64,000 nucleotides of DNA from Kumtagia sp964244725. GTDB taxonomy: Bacteria > Pseudomonadota > Alphaproteobacteria > Rhizobiales > Rhizobiaceae. Made by a program: the position numbers and the translations under genes. Numbering within the stretch: the first letter of the stretch is position 1; each line of letters opens with the position of its first letter. A model generated the notes under the pieces. The model had not been told where the DNA came from. It saw nothing but the letters and a program-made list of their open reading frames with translations, and ran no database searches. Location of the stretch: positions 94,201-158,200 of the forward strand of contig CAXTJQ010000010.1 in the NCBI GenBank assembly GCA_964244725.1, read 5' to 3'. Of this stretch, positions 8,365 to 17,632 are shown in pieces.

Positions 8365-9281
8365 CAGTCGAATCCCAGAAAATCGAAGATCTCGCGGTCC
8401 TTCATCGGCTCGGCGGTCAGCTCCTCGGTGCCGGCCCAGAGTGTTTCGGCAAGCTGCATGTACTCGGCGCAGACGGCGCGCACCTCGGGCGAATCGCCCA
8501 TTTCGAACAGCGTCGACTTCTTGAGTCGCGAGCGGCGCACGGCGTCGACATCGCCGAAATGCGCCAGCCTTTTCAGGCCGATCGCGTCGTTGAACCGGTC
8601 GATCTGGTCGGTTTCGCGCGAGCGGTTGGCGATGACCCCGCCGAGCCGGACATTGTAGTTCTTGGACTTCGCCTTGATCGCCGCGATGATGCGGTTCATC
8701 GCGAAGATGGAGTCGAAATCGTTGGCGGCGACCACCAGCGCGCGCTCGGCGTGCTGGAGCGGGGCCGCGAAACCGCCGCACACCACGTCGCCCAGCACGT
8801 CGAAGATCACCACGTCGGTGTCTTCGAGCAGGTGATGCTCCTTGAGCAGCTTGACGGTCTGGCCGACGACGTAGCCGCCGCAGCCGGTGCCGGCCGGCGG
8901 GCCGCCTGCCTCGACGCATCTGACGCCGTTGTAGCCTTCGAAAACGAAATCGTCGGCGCGCAATTCCTCGGTATGGAAATCGACCTTTTCGAGGATGTCG
9001 ATGACGGTCGGGATCAGCGATTTGGTCAGCGTGAAGGTCGAATCATGCTTGGGATCGCAGCCGATCTGCAGCACCCGCTTGCCCATCTTGGAGAACGCCA
9101 CCGACAGGTTGGACGAGGTCGTCGACTTGCCGATCCCGCCCTTGCCGTAGATGGCGAAGACCTTGGCCGTCTCGATGGTGACGGCCGGGTCGAGCATGAC
9201 CTGGACGCTGCCCTCGCCGTCGAGCCTCGCGGCCTGGATGCGCTCGTCGCGCGCGACCCTCGGATGCGTGAAAACGTTCAT
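8364..9281 (-). CDS. bchL: Dark-operative protochlorophyllide reductase, iron protein (L)
   Basis: Nitrogenase NifH-like ATPase that passes electrons to the BchN-BchB catalytic component for light-independent reduction of protochlorophyllide. The 305-aa protein has P-loop GKGGIGKST (46-54) and the two cysteines expected to bridge the inter-subunit 4Fe-4S cluster, C134 (GTGCGGY) and C168 (DVVCGGF). The ATG at 9281 overlaps the bchH stop by 4 nt. The enzyme family is oxygen-sensitive, which contrasts with the oxygen-requiring AcsF in the same operon; this combination is normal in phototrophic proteobacteria. Confidence 0.97.
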   Translation of the reverse strand: MNVFTHPRVARDERIQAARLDGEGSVQVMLDPAVTIETAKVFAIYGKGGIGKSTTSSNLSVAFSKMGKRVLQIGCDPKHDSTFTLTKSLIPTVIDILEKVDFHTEELRADDFVFEGYNGVRCVEAGGPPAGTGCGGYVVGQTVKLLKEHHLLEDTDVVIFDVLGDVVCGGFAAPLQHAERALVVAANDFDSIFAMNRIIAAIKAKSKNYNVRLGGVIANRSRETDQIDRFNDAIGLKRLAHFGDVDAVRRSRLKKSTLFEMGDSPEVRAVCAEYMQLAETLWAGTEELTAEPMKDREIFDFLGFD

Positions 9282-12200
9282 GCTGCAGCCTCCACACCGA
9301 TGCCTTCGACACGGTCTTCGAGTTCCTCGCTCGCCTGACGCAGGGCGTCGAGCATTTGCGGATCGGGCGTCCAGTAATGCCGCTCATGCGCCTCGATCAG
9401 CCGGTTTGCGACCTTGGCCGATGCTGTCGGGTTGAGGCTCGCGAGGCGCTCGCGCATCGCCGGATCGAGCACGAAGGTCTGCGTCAGCTGCTGGTACACC
9501 CAGGGCTGCACCTCGCCGGTCGTCGCCGACCAGCCCATCGTGTTACGGACATGCTCCTCGATCTGCCGCACGCCCTCGTAGCCATGCGCGAGCATGCCTT
9601 CGTACCATTTCGGGTTGAGCATCCGCGTGCGCGTCTCGATCGCGACTTGTTCGGAAAGCGAGCGCACGACGCCTTCGCCGCGCGTCTGGTCGCCGATATA
9701 GACGGGCGCCGCCGCGCCCTTTGCGCGGCGCACCGCCCTGCTGATGCCGCCCAGCGTGTCGAAATAGTGATCGACGGTGGTCACGCCGAGTTCGACAGAA
9801 TCGAGGTTCTGGTAGGCTAGGTCGACCCCCGCCAGCACCGAATTCAGCAGCGCGCCCTGCTTCGACGCGACGCCGCTGCGTCCGTAGGCGAAGCCCTTGC
9901 GGCTCGAATAGGTCTCGGCGAGTTCGTCCTCGTCGTTCCAGGCGCTGTTTTCGATCAGATGATTGACGTTGGAGCCGTATGCGCCTTCGGCATTGCCGAA
10001 CACCCGCAGCGCGGCCGTCTCGAGATCGCACCCGGCCGCCGCCCGATGGGCCAGCGCATGTTTCCGGATGAAGTTCATCTCGGCCGGCTCGTCCGCCGAC
10101 GCCGCCATGAACGCCGATTCGGCGAGCAGCTTGATCTGCAGCGGCAGCAGGTCTCGGAAGATGCCCGAGAGCGTCGCGATCACGTCGATGCGCGGCCTGC
10201 CGAGTTCGGCGAGCGGGATCAGCGTTGCGCCGGCGATGCGGCCGTAATTGTCGAAACGCGGCAGCGCGCCCATCAGCGCCATCGCCTGGGCGATCGGCCC
10301 ACCCTCGTTCTTCAGATTGTCGGTGCCCCAAAGCACGATCGCCACGGTCTCCGGCAGCGGCTGGCCATCCGCCAGATGCCGGTCGAGGATGCGCTGCGCC
10401 TGGCGCGCGCCGTCGGACACCGCGAAGGCGCTCGGGATGCGGAACGGATCGAAGCCGTGCAGATTGCGCCCCGTGGGAAGGATCGACGGCGTGCGCAACA
10501 GGTCGCCGCCGGGGGCGGGGCGGATGAAGCGCCCGTCGAGCGCGCGCAGGATGGCCGGAACCTCGTGGTCCTGCGCCAGCAAGCGGTCGGTTTCGGCCAG
10601 TCCGCGCAAGGCCGCGACGGTCGCCTCGTTGCGCGCGAGCCCGGCCGCCGCCAGCGCCTGTTCGGGCGAGGACCCCGCCACGATCGCCTCGGCGACGCCG
10701 CGGTCGAGCCGCAAGCCGTGCGCGGCTTCGGCGGCCGACAGCAGCATGTCGGCGCGCTCTGCGGCCGAAAGCTGCTGGCCGACCACATGCAGGCCGTGCG
10801 GAATGAGCGTGTATTCGAGTTCGAGGATTTGCTGGCCCAGCGTCTGGATGCGCGCGTCGACATCGTCATCCCAGGCTGGTTCTGCCGGCGACAGATCGAC
10901 CGAGGCCGCCTGCGCCTGGATGAGCGTGGCGAGGTCGGCCCGTTCCGCGACGATTGTCGGCTCCAAACCGCGCCAGCGTTCGATCGTCGCCTTCAGGTCG
11001 AGCAGTCCGCGATAAAGACCCGCCGTCGCGATCGGAGGCGTCAGGTAGCTGATCAGCGTCGCCGCCGAGCGCCGCTTGGCGATCGCGCCTTCGGAGGGGT
11101 TGTTGGCGGCGTAGAGATAGATATTGGGCAGGTCGCCGATCAGCCGGTCCGGCCAGTCGCGCGCCGACAGGCCGGACTGCTTGCCGGGCATGAATTCGAG
11201 CGAGCCGTGCGTGCCGAAATGCAGTACCGCCTGTGCGCCGAAATCCTCGCGGATAAAGCGGTAGAAGGCGGCGAAGGCGTGCGTCGGCGCGAACCCCTTC
11301 TCGAACAGCAGCCGCATCGGATCGCCTTCGTAGCCGAAGGCCGGCTGGATGCCGACGAAGACGTTGCCGAACTGCGCCCCGAGCACGAAGATCGTCGAGC
11401 CGTCGCTCTGCTGCCGCCCGGGCGCGGAACCCCAGGTTTTCTCGATCTCGTGCAGCCAGCGCTCGCGGCGGATATGCGTGTCGGCCGGGATGCGATGATG
11501 CACGTTGGCATGTGCGCCGAAACGTTCGCGGTTGCCGTCGACGAGACGGGCGCGAAGTTCGTCGACCGTCGCCGGCGCGTCCACCGCATAGCCTTCGCGC
11601 TTCATCGCCGACAGCGTCGAATGGAGCGAGGCGAAGACCGACAGATAGGCGGCCGTGCCCGTGTTGCCGGCGTTCGGCGGGAAATTGAACAGCACGACCG
11701 CGACCTTGCGGTTCGCGCGTTCGGTGCGCCTGAGTTGCACCAGCTTGGCGACGCGGGCAGCGAGCATTTCGGCGCGCTCGACGCAGGAGTGCATGTCGCG
11801 GTGGGCAGCGCCCGGCGCGAAGGTGCAGCCGCGATGGCACCCGGTGCAGGGTTTGCCGGCATGATCCGAGCGGCCGCCGAAGACGATCGGGCCCGTCGCG
11901 CCGTCGAGTTCGGGGATCGCCACCATGATGGTCGATTCGACCGGCAGCAGGCCGCGGTCGGAGGCGCCCCACTGTTCCAGCGTCTGCAGTTCCGCCGGGT
12001 GGCCGGCGATGTAAGGCACGTCGAGGCGCGCCAGCATGTCTTCGGCCGCCCGGGCGTCGTTGTAGGCAGGGCCGCCGACCAGGGAGAAACCGGTGAGCGA
12101 CACCAGGGCGTCGATCGTCGCGCGGCCGTCGCGCAGGAAGTATTTTTCGATCGCCGGGCGCGAATCGAGGCCGCTGGAGAAGGCCGGCACGACGTTCAGG

Positions 12201-13045
12201 CCGCGCGCCTCGAGCGCGCTGATCACGCCGTCATAATGGTCGGCATTCCCGGCCAGCATGTAGGAGCGCAGACCGAGCACGCCGACCGTACCGTTGCGGC
12301 CCGCCGCGGGAAGGGCATCGGCGCGTTCGGAAATCCGCCCCCTGATCCGCGGATGGTAGACGCCGACTTCCGGATATGCGACCGGCGCGGCGACCTTCAG
12401 CGCACCGCGCAGCCGTAGGCGATCGCCATCGGCATAACGGTCGATCAGCGCCCGGATCATGTTGGCGATGTTCTCGTCGGAACCGGCCAGCCAGTATTGC
12501 AGCGTCAGGAAATAGGCGCGCACGTCCTGCGCCGTGCCGGGGATGAAGCGCAGGATCTGCGGGATGCGCTTCAGCATCTTCATCTGCCGGGACCCGGCGC
12601 TCGCGTTGCGGTCCTTGCCGTTGCCCTTGAGACGCTTGAGGAACGATAGCGCGCCCCCCTGCGGCGAATCCATGCGGAAGCGGCCGAGGCGGGTCAGTTT
12701 CATCACGGCGCTGTCGGACAGGATCGAGACCATCGCGTCGCAATCCTGCGCGCGCGCCTTCAGGTCCGGCATGATTTCGGTGAAGTGGCTCTCCAGGAAC
12801 AGCATCGCGCAGATGACGATATCGGCGCTGGCGATATCGGCGCGGCAGCGCGCCAGGCTTTCCGAGTCGCCGCTGAATTCTGTCGCGGCGTGCAGCACCA
12901 GCGACAGGCCGGGCATTTCGCGCATCAGCAATGCCCGTGCGCGCTCCGTCGCGCTCGCAAGATGGGTGTCCATCGTCACGATGACGACCCGCACGGGGAT
13001 CACGCCCTTCGGCGCGACCTCACCGGCTGAAATGAGCCTTGGCAT
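9278..13045 (-). CDS. bchH: Magnesium chelatase subunit H
   Basis: Porphyrin-binding catalytic subunit of Mg-chelatase, which inserts Mg2+ into protoporphyrin IX with the BchI/BchD AAA+ subunits (not in this window). At 1255 aa it has family-normal length, with an N-terminal VRVVIVTMDTHLASA segment (DUF3479 region) followed by the CobN/Mg-chelatase core; VLHFGTHGSLEFMPGKQ carries conserved His/Glu. The ATG at 13045 lies within the end of bchB (26-nt overlap) with GAGG 9 nt upstream. Protein size and position make the call secure. Confidence 0.97.
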   Translation of the reverse strand: MPRLISAGEVAPKGVIPVRVVIVTMDTHLASATERARALLMREMPGLSLVLHAATEFSGDSESLARCRADIASADIVICAMLFLESHFTEIMPDLKARAQDCDAMVSILSDSAVMKLTRLGRFRMDSPQGGALSFLKRLKGNGKDRNASAGSRQMKMLKRIPQILRFIPGTAQDVRAYFLTLQYWLAGSDENIANMIRALIDRYADGDRLRLRGALKVAAPVAYPEVGVYHPRIRGRISERADALPAAGRNGTVGVLGLRSYMLAGNADHYDGVISALEARGLNVVPAFSSGLDSRPAIEKYFLRDGRATIDALVSLTGFSLVGGPAYNDARAAEDMLARLDVPYIAGHPAELQTLEQWGASDRGLLPVESTIMVAIPELDGATGPIVFGGRSDHAGKPCTGCHRGCTFAPGAAHRDMHSCVERAEMLAARVAKLVQLRRTERANRKVAVVLFNFPPNAGNTGTAAYLSVFASLHSTLSAMKREGYAVDAPATVDELRARLVDGNRERFGAHANVHHRIPADTHIRRERWLHEIEKTWGSAPGRQQSDGSTIFVLGAQFGNVFVGIQPAFGYEGDPMRLLFEKGFAPTHAFAAFYRFIREDFGAQAVLHFGTHGSLEFMPGKQSGLSARDWPDRLIGDLPNIYLYAANNPSEGAIAKRRSAATLISYLTPPIATAGLYRGLLDLKATIERWRGLEPTIVAERADLATLIQAQAASVDLSPAEPAWDDDVDARIQTLGQQILELEYTLIPHGLHVVGQQLSAAERADMLLSAAEAAHGLRLDRGVAEAIVAGSSPEQALAAAGLARNEATVAALRGLAETDRLLAQDHEVPAILRALDGRFIRPAPGGDLLRTPSILPTGRNLHGFDPFRIPSAFAVSDGARQAQRILDRHLADGQPLPETVAIVLWGTDNLKNEGGPIAQAMALMGALPRFDNYGRIAGATLIPLAELGRPRIDVIATLSGIFRDLLPLQIKLLAESAFMAASADEPAEMNFIRKHALAHRAAAGCDLETAALRVFGNAEGAYGSNVNHLIENSAWNDEDELAETYSSRKGFAYGRSGVASKQGALLNSVLAGVDLAYQNLDSVELGVTTVDHYFDTLGGISRAVRRAKGAAAPVYIGDQTRGEGVVRSLSEQVAIETRTRMLNPKWYEGMLAHGYEGVRQIEEHVRNTMGWSATTGEVQPWVYQQLTQTFVLDPAMRERLASLNPTASAKVANRLIEAHERHYWTPDPQMLDALRQASEELEDRVEGIGVEAAA

Positions 13046-14582
13046 CGTAAAGCGCCTCGACGGTGATAATCCTCAGCCCCTGCTCCGAGGCATACTTTTC
13101 GGTGTTGCGGCGGGCCTTGCCGCGAACGAAGAACGGGATCTTCTTGAGTTCGCGCTCCGCCTCGTCCGCCCATGCGGCTGCGGCCGGAACTTCGATGAGC
13201 GGGCTCGCGGTTTCCGGCTCGCGGTCGCCGGGGACACTGCCGTCGGCGGCGGGAGCGCTCTGCGAGAGGTGTGATGGCTGCGCGGCGTCGTTGAACTCGA
13301 AATCGTCGCGGAACATGCCAAGCAAATGTTCCTCCAGACCCATCATCAGCGGATGGACCCAGGAATCGAAAATGACGTTGGCGCCTTCGTGGCCCATCTG
13401 CGGCGAGTAGCGCGCCGGAAAATCCTGGACATGGACCGGCGACGAGATGACCGCGCAGGGGATGCGCAGCCGCTTGGCGACGTGGCGCTCCATCTGGGTG
13501 CCGAGCACCAGTTCGGGCTGCGCCGCGATGATCGCATCCTCGACGGCCAGATGGTCGTCGGAGATCAGCGGCTCGACGCCGTACTCCGCCGCCGCCGCGC
13601 GAACCTCGCGGGCGAATTCCCTGCTGTAGGTGCCCAGGCCGCAGACCGTGAAGCCGAGTTCCTTGGCGGCGATATGGGCGGCCGCGACCGCATGGGTCGC
13701 ATCGCCGAAGATGAAGACGCGTTTACCCGTCAGATAGGTCGAGTCGACCGAGCGCGAATACCAGGGGAGGCGCGATCCGGCTGTCGGGATGGCGTCCGGC
13801 GCGATGCCCGCGGCTTTGGCGACCGCTTCGACGAAGGCGTCGGTCGCCAGCGCGCCGATCGGCTGGGTGGCGACGAAGGGTTGGCCGTGGTTGCGCTTTA
13901 ACCAGTCGGCTGCGACGCCGGAGATTTCGGGGTAGAGCGCGACGTTGAAATCCGCGTCGGGAATGCGGGCGAGGTCGGCCACCGTGGCGCCGAGCGGCGC
14001 CACCACGTTGACGGTGACGCCGAGGCTTTCCACGAGTTTGCGCACCTCGACGATGTCGTCGCGGTGGCGGAAGCCGAGCGAGGCGGGCCCGAGGATGTTG
14101 CAGGTTTTTCCAGGCGCGCGCGGCGCGGCCGAGCCGGGCGAAGCCGGCGCGAAGGCGCGCACCAGCCGGTAGAAGGTCTCGGCGGCGCCCCAGTTTTCCT
14201 TCTTCTGGTAGGACGGCAATTCAAGCGCCACGACCGGGATGTCGAAATTGAGAGCCAAGGCGAGCCCGCCCGGATTGTCCTGGATCAGTTCGGCCGTGCA
14301 GGACGCGCCGACCAGCACGCAATCGGGCCTGAAGCGCTCGACCGCCTCGCGGCAGGCCGTCTTGAAGATTTCCGCCGTATCGGAGCCGAGGTCGCGCGCC
14401 TGGAAGGTCGTGTAGGTCACCGGCGGGCGCGTGTCGCGGCGCTCGATCATGGTGAACAGCAGGTCGGCATAGGTGTCGCCCTGCGGCGCGTGGAGCACGT
14501 AGTGAACGCCCTTCATCGAGGCGGCGATCCGCATCGCGCCGACATGGGGGGGGCCTTCGTATGTCCACACCGTGAGCTGCAT
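13020..14582 (-). CDS. bchB: Dark-operative protochlorophyllide reductase, subunit B
   Basis: Forms the catalytic N-B heterotetramer with BchN. The 520-aa protein retains the Asp that in Rhodobacter structures is the unusual fourth ligand of the NB 4Fe-4S cluster: D36 in HAPQGDTYAD, the same residue number. C95 lies in VGASCTAELIQDNPGG. The C-terminal DUF/PCP-red-like part (AERELKKIPFFVRGKARRNTEKYA) is preserved. The gene starts at the ATG overlapping the bchN stop by one base. Confidence 0.96.
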   Translation of the reverse strand: MQLTVWTYEGPPHVGAMRIAASMKGVHYVLHAPQGDTYADLLFTMIERRDTRPPVTYTTFQARDLGSDTAEIFKTACREAVERFRPDCVLVGASCTAELIQDNPGGLALALNFDIPVVALELPSYQKKENWGAAETFYRLVRAFAPASPGSAAPRAPGKTCNILGPASLGFRHRDDIVEVRKLVESLGVTVNVVAPLGATVADLARIPDADFNVALYPEISGVAADWLKRNHGQPFVATQPIGALATDAFVEAVAKAAGIAPDAIPTAGSRLPWYSRSVDSTYLTGKRVFIFGDATHAVAAAHIAAKELGFTVCGLGTYSREFAREVRAAAAEYGVEPLISDDHLAVEDAIIAAQPELVLGTQMERHVAKRLRIPCAVISSPVHVQDFPARYSPQMGHEGANVIFDSWVHPLMMGLEEHLLGMFRDDFEFNDAAQPSHLSQSAPAADGSVPGDREPETASPLIEVPAAAAWADEAERELKKIPFFVRGKARRNTEKYASEQGLRIITVEALYDAKAHFSR

Positions 14583-15889
14583 CAGGCGCTCACTTTCAGC
14601 CGTTCGCGGCGATTGAACGGACGCACGAACAGTTCGGCGAGGTCGCCCGCCTGCTCGTAGCCCTGGACCGGCGTAAAGACGAGTTCGATCGACCATTTGG
14701 TGGCGATGCCTTCGGCTTCGAGCGGGTTGGCCAGCCCCATGCCGCAAACCACGAGGTCGGGCCTGGCGGCGCGGCAGCGGTCGAGTTGCTTGTCGACATC
14801 CTGGCCTTCGGACACGAACACAGAATCGGGCAGCAGCTCGAACTCGCCGGCGAGGTGGTGGCGATGCAGGAACGGCGTGCCGATTTCAACGATCTCCATG
14901 CCGGCCTCGCGATGCAGGAAGCGCGCCATGGACGGCTCGAGCTGCGAATCGGGAAAGAAGAAGATGCGCTTGCCTTCAAGTGTGGCGCGCGACCGATCGA
15001 CTGCCAGCTTTGCCCGCGCCCGGCCGGGCTCGGTGATCGCGGCGAAGCGTCCTGGATCGACGCCAAACGCGTCCGCCGCCGCTTTCAGCCATGCGGTCGT
15101 GCCCTCCTCGCCGAGCGGGAAGGGGGCAAGCAGGTGTTTGGCGCCGCGACCTTCCAGCGCCTTTGCCGTTTCGCCGAGGAACGGCTGCGCGAGCAATAGC
15201 CTGGTGTTGGGTCCGACATGCGGAAGCGCCGTCGAGGCGCGCGGCGGCAAGAAGGATACCGGACCGACGCCCAGCGCGTCGAAGATGCGGCGGAACTGGT
15301 CCTCGACCACGTCGGCCAAAGCGCCCGCGACGATAAGCGACGGCTTGGCATCGGCAGGTTCGGGGGGAAGCTCGTTGACGAGCGCCGCGAGGAAATTGTC
15401 CTCGCCCTGCGTGAAGGTGGTCTCGATGCCGCTGCCCGAATAGTTGATGACCCGGACGGCCGGGTAGTTGATCCGGTTGAGCCGCTCGGCGGCTTTCGAC
15501 AAGTCGAGCTTGATCACTTCGGACGGGCAGGAACCGACCAGCACCAGCATGCGGATTTCGGGCCGGCGGGCGAGCAGCCGGGCCACGACCTTATCGAGTT
15601 CGTCATGCACGTCCGCAATGCCGGCGAGGTCGCGCTCGTCGATCACGGCGGTGGCGAAGCGCGGCTCCGCGAAAATCATGACGCCGGCCGCGGACTGCAT
15701 CAGATGGGCGCAGGTGCGCGAGCCGACGATCAGGAAGAAAGCGTCCTGCATCTTGCGGTGCAGCCAGATGATCGATGTCAGCCCGCAGAACACTTCGTGC
15801 TGGCCGCGCTGGCGCAGCGGCCGAGCCGGACCGCACTCGGATGCGGCCTCGGCGATGGTCAGGTCCCTTGCGTTGACGGGGGCGTTCAA
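14582..15889 (-). CDS. bchN: Dark-operative protochlorophyllide reductase, subunit N
   Basis: Partner of BchB in protochlorophyllide reduction. Three cysteines have exactly the spacing of the NB-cluster ligands known in Rhodobacter BchN (25 and 61 residues apart): here C35 (HEVFCGLTS), C60 (GSRTCAHLM) and C121 (VGSCPSEV). There is no ATG in the right place. The TTG at 15889 overlaps the bchF stop as TTGA and is the best start, giving 435 aa, so initiation probably depends on coupling to bchF translation. A G-rich stretch upstream may serve as ribosome site. Confidence 0.95.
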   Translation of the reverse strand: MNAPVNARDLTIAEAASECGPARPLRQRGQHEVFCGLTSIIWLHRKMQDAFFLIVGSRTCAHLMQSAAGVMIFAEPRFATAVIDERDLAGIADVHDELDKVVARLLARRPEIRMLVLVGSCPSEVIKLDLSKAAERLNRINYPAVRVINYSGSGIETTFTQGEDNFLAALVNELPPEPADAKPSLIVAGALADVVEDQFRRIFDALGVGPVSFLPPRASTALPHVGPNTRLLLAQPFLGETAKALEGRGAKHLLAPFPLGEEGTTAWLKAAADAFGVDPGRFAAITEPGRARAKLAVDRSRATLEGKRIFFFPDSQLEPSMARFLHREAGMEIVEIGTPFLHRHHLAGEFELLPDSVFVSEGQDVDKQLDRCRAARPDLVVCGMGLANPLEAEGIATKWSIELVFTPVQGYEQAGDLAELFVRPFNRRERLKVSA

Positions 15890-16404
15890 AGCGCCGCCCC
15901 CAGCCCGTCGCCGCGAATCGCGCACCCGGAAAGACGCGCCGCCCGCAGCTTGAGGATGAACTGGGCCGCATTGACGGCGTACGCCGCGTAGGCCGCGAGC
16001 GCCAGCATCAGAAGGTCGCCGGGACCCAGAAGCCCGTTGAACAGGCAAACGAGATAGGCGGTGTGCAGCGCCAGCACGAGCATGGAAACCACGTCCTCCC
16101 AGAAGAACGCGTCGGCGAACAGCCAGCGGCCGAACACGACTTTCTCCCAGATCGAGCCCGTGATCATGATCGTATAGAGCAGCAATGTCTTGGCCACGAC
16201 CGAGCCGTTGGCCGCGGCCAGGCCCTCGCCAGTCGACAGATAGCGCAGGATCAGGCCGATGCTGATTAGAAAGACCAGGAACTGAAGCGGCGCCAACAGG
16301 CCTTGCACGACGGTCCAGGCCGACGCGTCGCGACGCCGGCGCTGCTCAGTCGTGTAGAGCGCTTTCGTGTTGCCGCCCGTTCGCTGCCGTCCCGACTTCG
16401 TCAC
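15886..16404 (-). CDS. bchF: 3-vinyl bacteriochlorophyllide hydratase
   Basis: Hydrates the C3 vinyl group on the route from chlorophyllide to bacteriochlorophyllide a. The 172-aa membrane protein begins with a polar Arg-rich stretch then ALYTTEQRRRRDASAW, typical of BchF, followed by four hydrophobic helices; WEKVVFGRWLFADAFFWEDVVSM is the family hallmark. It is the first gene of the leftward photosynthesis operon, with a promoter and PpsR-like boxes about 50-90 bp upstream. Confidence 0.94.
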   Translation of the reverse strand: MTKSGRQRTGGNTKALYTTEQRRRRDASAWTVVQGLLAPLQFLVFLISIGLILRYLSTGEGLAAANGSVVAKTLLLYTIMITGSIWEKVVFGRWLFADAFFWEDVVSMLVLALHTAYLVCLFNGLLGPGDLLMLALAAYAAYAVNAAQFILKLRAARLSGCAIRGDGLGAAL

Positions 16405-16598
16405 GACCTTCGACCGCCTCCCTGGTCTTCGGCTTCATTCGCAGCCGCACAGAATGTAATCCCCGGGAGTCAAAAGTGTCAACCAAACGTGACGTAAAAA
16501 ATTCTTTACAACTTTTTTTGGCGTAGGTAGTTTTTGCGACTGGAAATCGAAAAAACCGCATCGTAGGAATCTGTCGGAGAGAAATTTCAGCGCGAAGA
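16405..16598. promoter_or_regulatory. Divergent intergenic region bchF / aerR
   Basis: The 194-bp region is noticeably more A/T-rich than its flanks. Besides the bchF promoter it contains the inverted repeat GTAAA-N6-TTTAC at 16494-16509 and T-runs at 16513-16519 and 16531-16535. It presumably also drives aerR-ppsR to the right; no convincing rightward -35/-10 pair stands out. No small ORF is evident. Confidence 0.45.
16454..16494 (-). promoter_or_regulatory. bchF operon promoter with two PpsR-like operators
   Basis: On the minus strand TTGACA (16482-16477) is followed after 17 bp by TTACAT (16459-16454), a plausible sigma-70 promoter for bchF. The box CGTCACGTTTGGTTGACA (16494-16477) fits the PpsR/CrtJ consensus TGT-N12-ACA with one mismatch and covers the -35. 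A second imperfect box (TGA-N12-ACA, 16472-16455) follows after 4 bp and covers the -10. The first box matches the bchG box at 14 of 18 positions. Binding by PpsR is inferred from the consensus and from linkage to ppsR. Confidence 0.62.
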
Positions 16599-17612
16599 AT
16601 GCGCGACTTGCGACTGGCTCGCCAGGGCACAGCCCAAGCCGAAGCGCGGCATGAAGACCGCGGTATTTTTTTCGTTGGCGAACGTGTGGGATCGCCGGGA
16701 ATGGTTCAGGGACGCATCAGCTTCGCGCGCGGTTCACGGGGCAGGCATGCCTTCAAGCCGGGTCAATACGGCGCCATGGACGCCTTCGACCGCATGCGCA
16801 TGGAGGGTGGTGGGCCGGGCGTTCGCGCCGCCGCCATCGGAGTGGCGCCGCGCATCCCGGAAGTCGCGGAAGACTGGATCATGGACAGCATCGAGCGCAA
16901 ACGCGCCCGACTGGTCCAGATCAGCGCATTGCAGCGTGAACGCATCGAGGCCTTCGTCGAATTGCTGTTCGACGAGGAGTCCGATGCGTGTCACGACATG
17001 CTGAACGAAGCGCTCGCCGAAACCGGCGATCCGCAAAAGGTCGTCGAAATCCTGATGGAGCCGGCCGCGCGGATCATCGGTGAGAACTGGTGCGCTGACG
17101 AATGCGATTTCATGAAGGTGACCATCGCCGTGTCGAGAATGCAGCGGCTGTTCCGCATGATGGCGTCCGAAGCGCCCCCGATCGCTCTGCCGGACCTGTC
17201 GCGCTGCGCGCTGCTGACGCCCGCGCCGGGCGAGCAGCATACGTTCGGCCTGTCGGTGGTGGACGATGCTTTTCGGCGGGCGGGCTGGGAGGTTGATTGT
17301 TGCGGCTGCGACGAGGAGGGCGAGATGCTCAGGCTCGTTGCGGCCAATCACTACCAGATCATGGGCATATCCGTGAGCGTCGAGCGGCACTTGCCGGAAC
17401 TTTCCGCGCTTAGTCGCAAGCTTCGATCGAAGTCGCGCAACAAATCGATCGTCTTGATCGCGGGCGGCAGCATGGTTATGCAGAATCCGCAAGGCGCGTT
17501 GGACGCCGGTTTCGACCTGCTGGCCGTGGACGCTTTCTCCGCGGTGGCGCTTGCCGACACCGTCGTGGCGTCGCTGTCGGCTGGCGTCGATCATCGGGTT
17601 GCTGCGGAGTAG
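16599..17612 (+). CDS. ppaA: Cobalamin-binding antirepressor AerR/PpaA
   Basis: Regulator of the PpaA/AerR family, which in Rhodobacter binds cobalamin and modulates PpsR/CrtJ in response to light. The C-terminal half has a B12-binding fold: E212-Q-H214-T-F-G matches the D/E-x-H-x-x-G axial-histidine motif, with MGISVSV and IAGGSMV following in the expected order. Upstream, GENWCADECDFMKVTIAVSRMQ is the preceding helical module. The first ATG (16599) gives 337 aa but has only a distant GGAGA; ATGs at 16701 or 16776 are also possible, and the first 60 residues look poorly conserved. It lies 20 bp before ppsR, same strand. Confidence in family is high, in start low. Confidence 0.88.
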   Translation: MRDLRLARQGTAQAEARHEDRGIFFVGERVGSPGMVQGRISFARGSRGRHAFKPGQYGAMDAFDRMRMEGGGPGVRAAAIGVAPRIPEVAEDWIMDSIERKRARLVQISALQRERIEAFVELLFDEESDACHDMLNEALAETGDPQKVVEILMEPAARIIGENWCADECDFMKVTIAVSRMQRLFRMMASEAPPIALPDLSRCALLTPAPGEQHTFGLSVVDDAFRRAGWEVDCCGCDEEGEMLRLVAANHYQIMGISVSVERHLPELSALSRKLRSKSRNKSIVLIAGGSMVMQNPQGALDAGFDLLAVDAFSAVALADTVVASLSAGVDHRVAAE

Positions 17613-17632
17613 AAGGGAATTGACGGTCTTCA

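Noticed and set aside
9959..12418. An 819-codon plus-strand frame inside bchH
   Set aside because: Antisense shadow of bchH with low-complexity composition; no family features.
16513..16535. Rho-independent terminator between bchF and aerR
   Set aside because: The T-runs are not preceded by a stable GC stem and the flanking genes are divergent.
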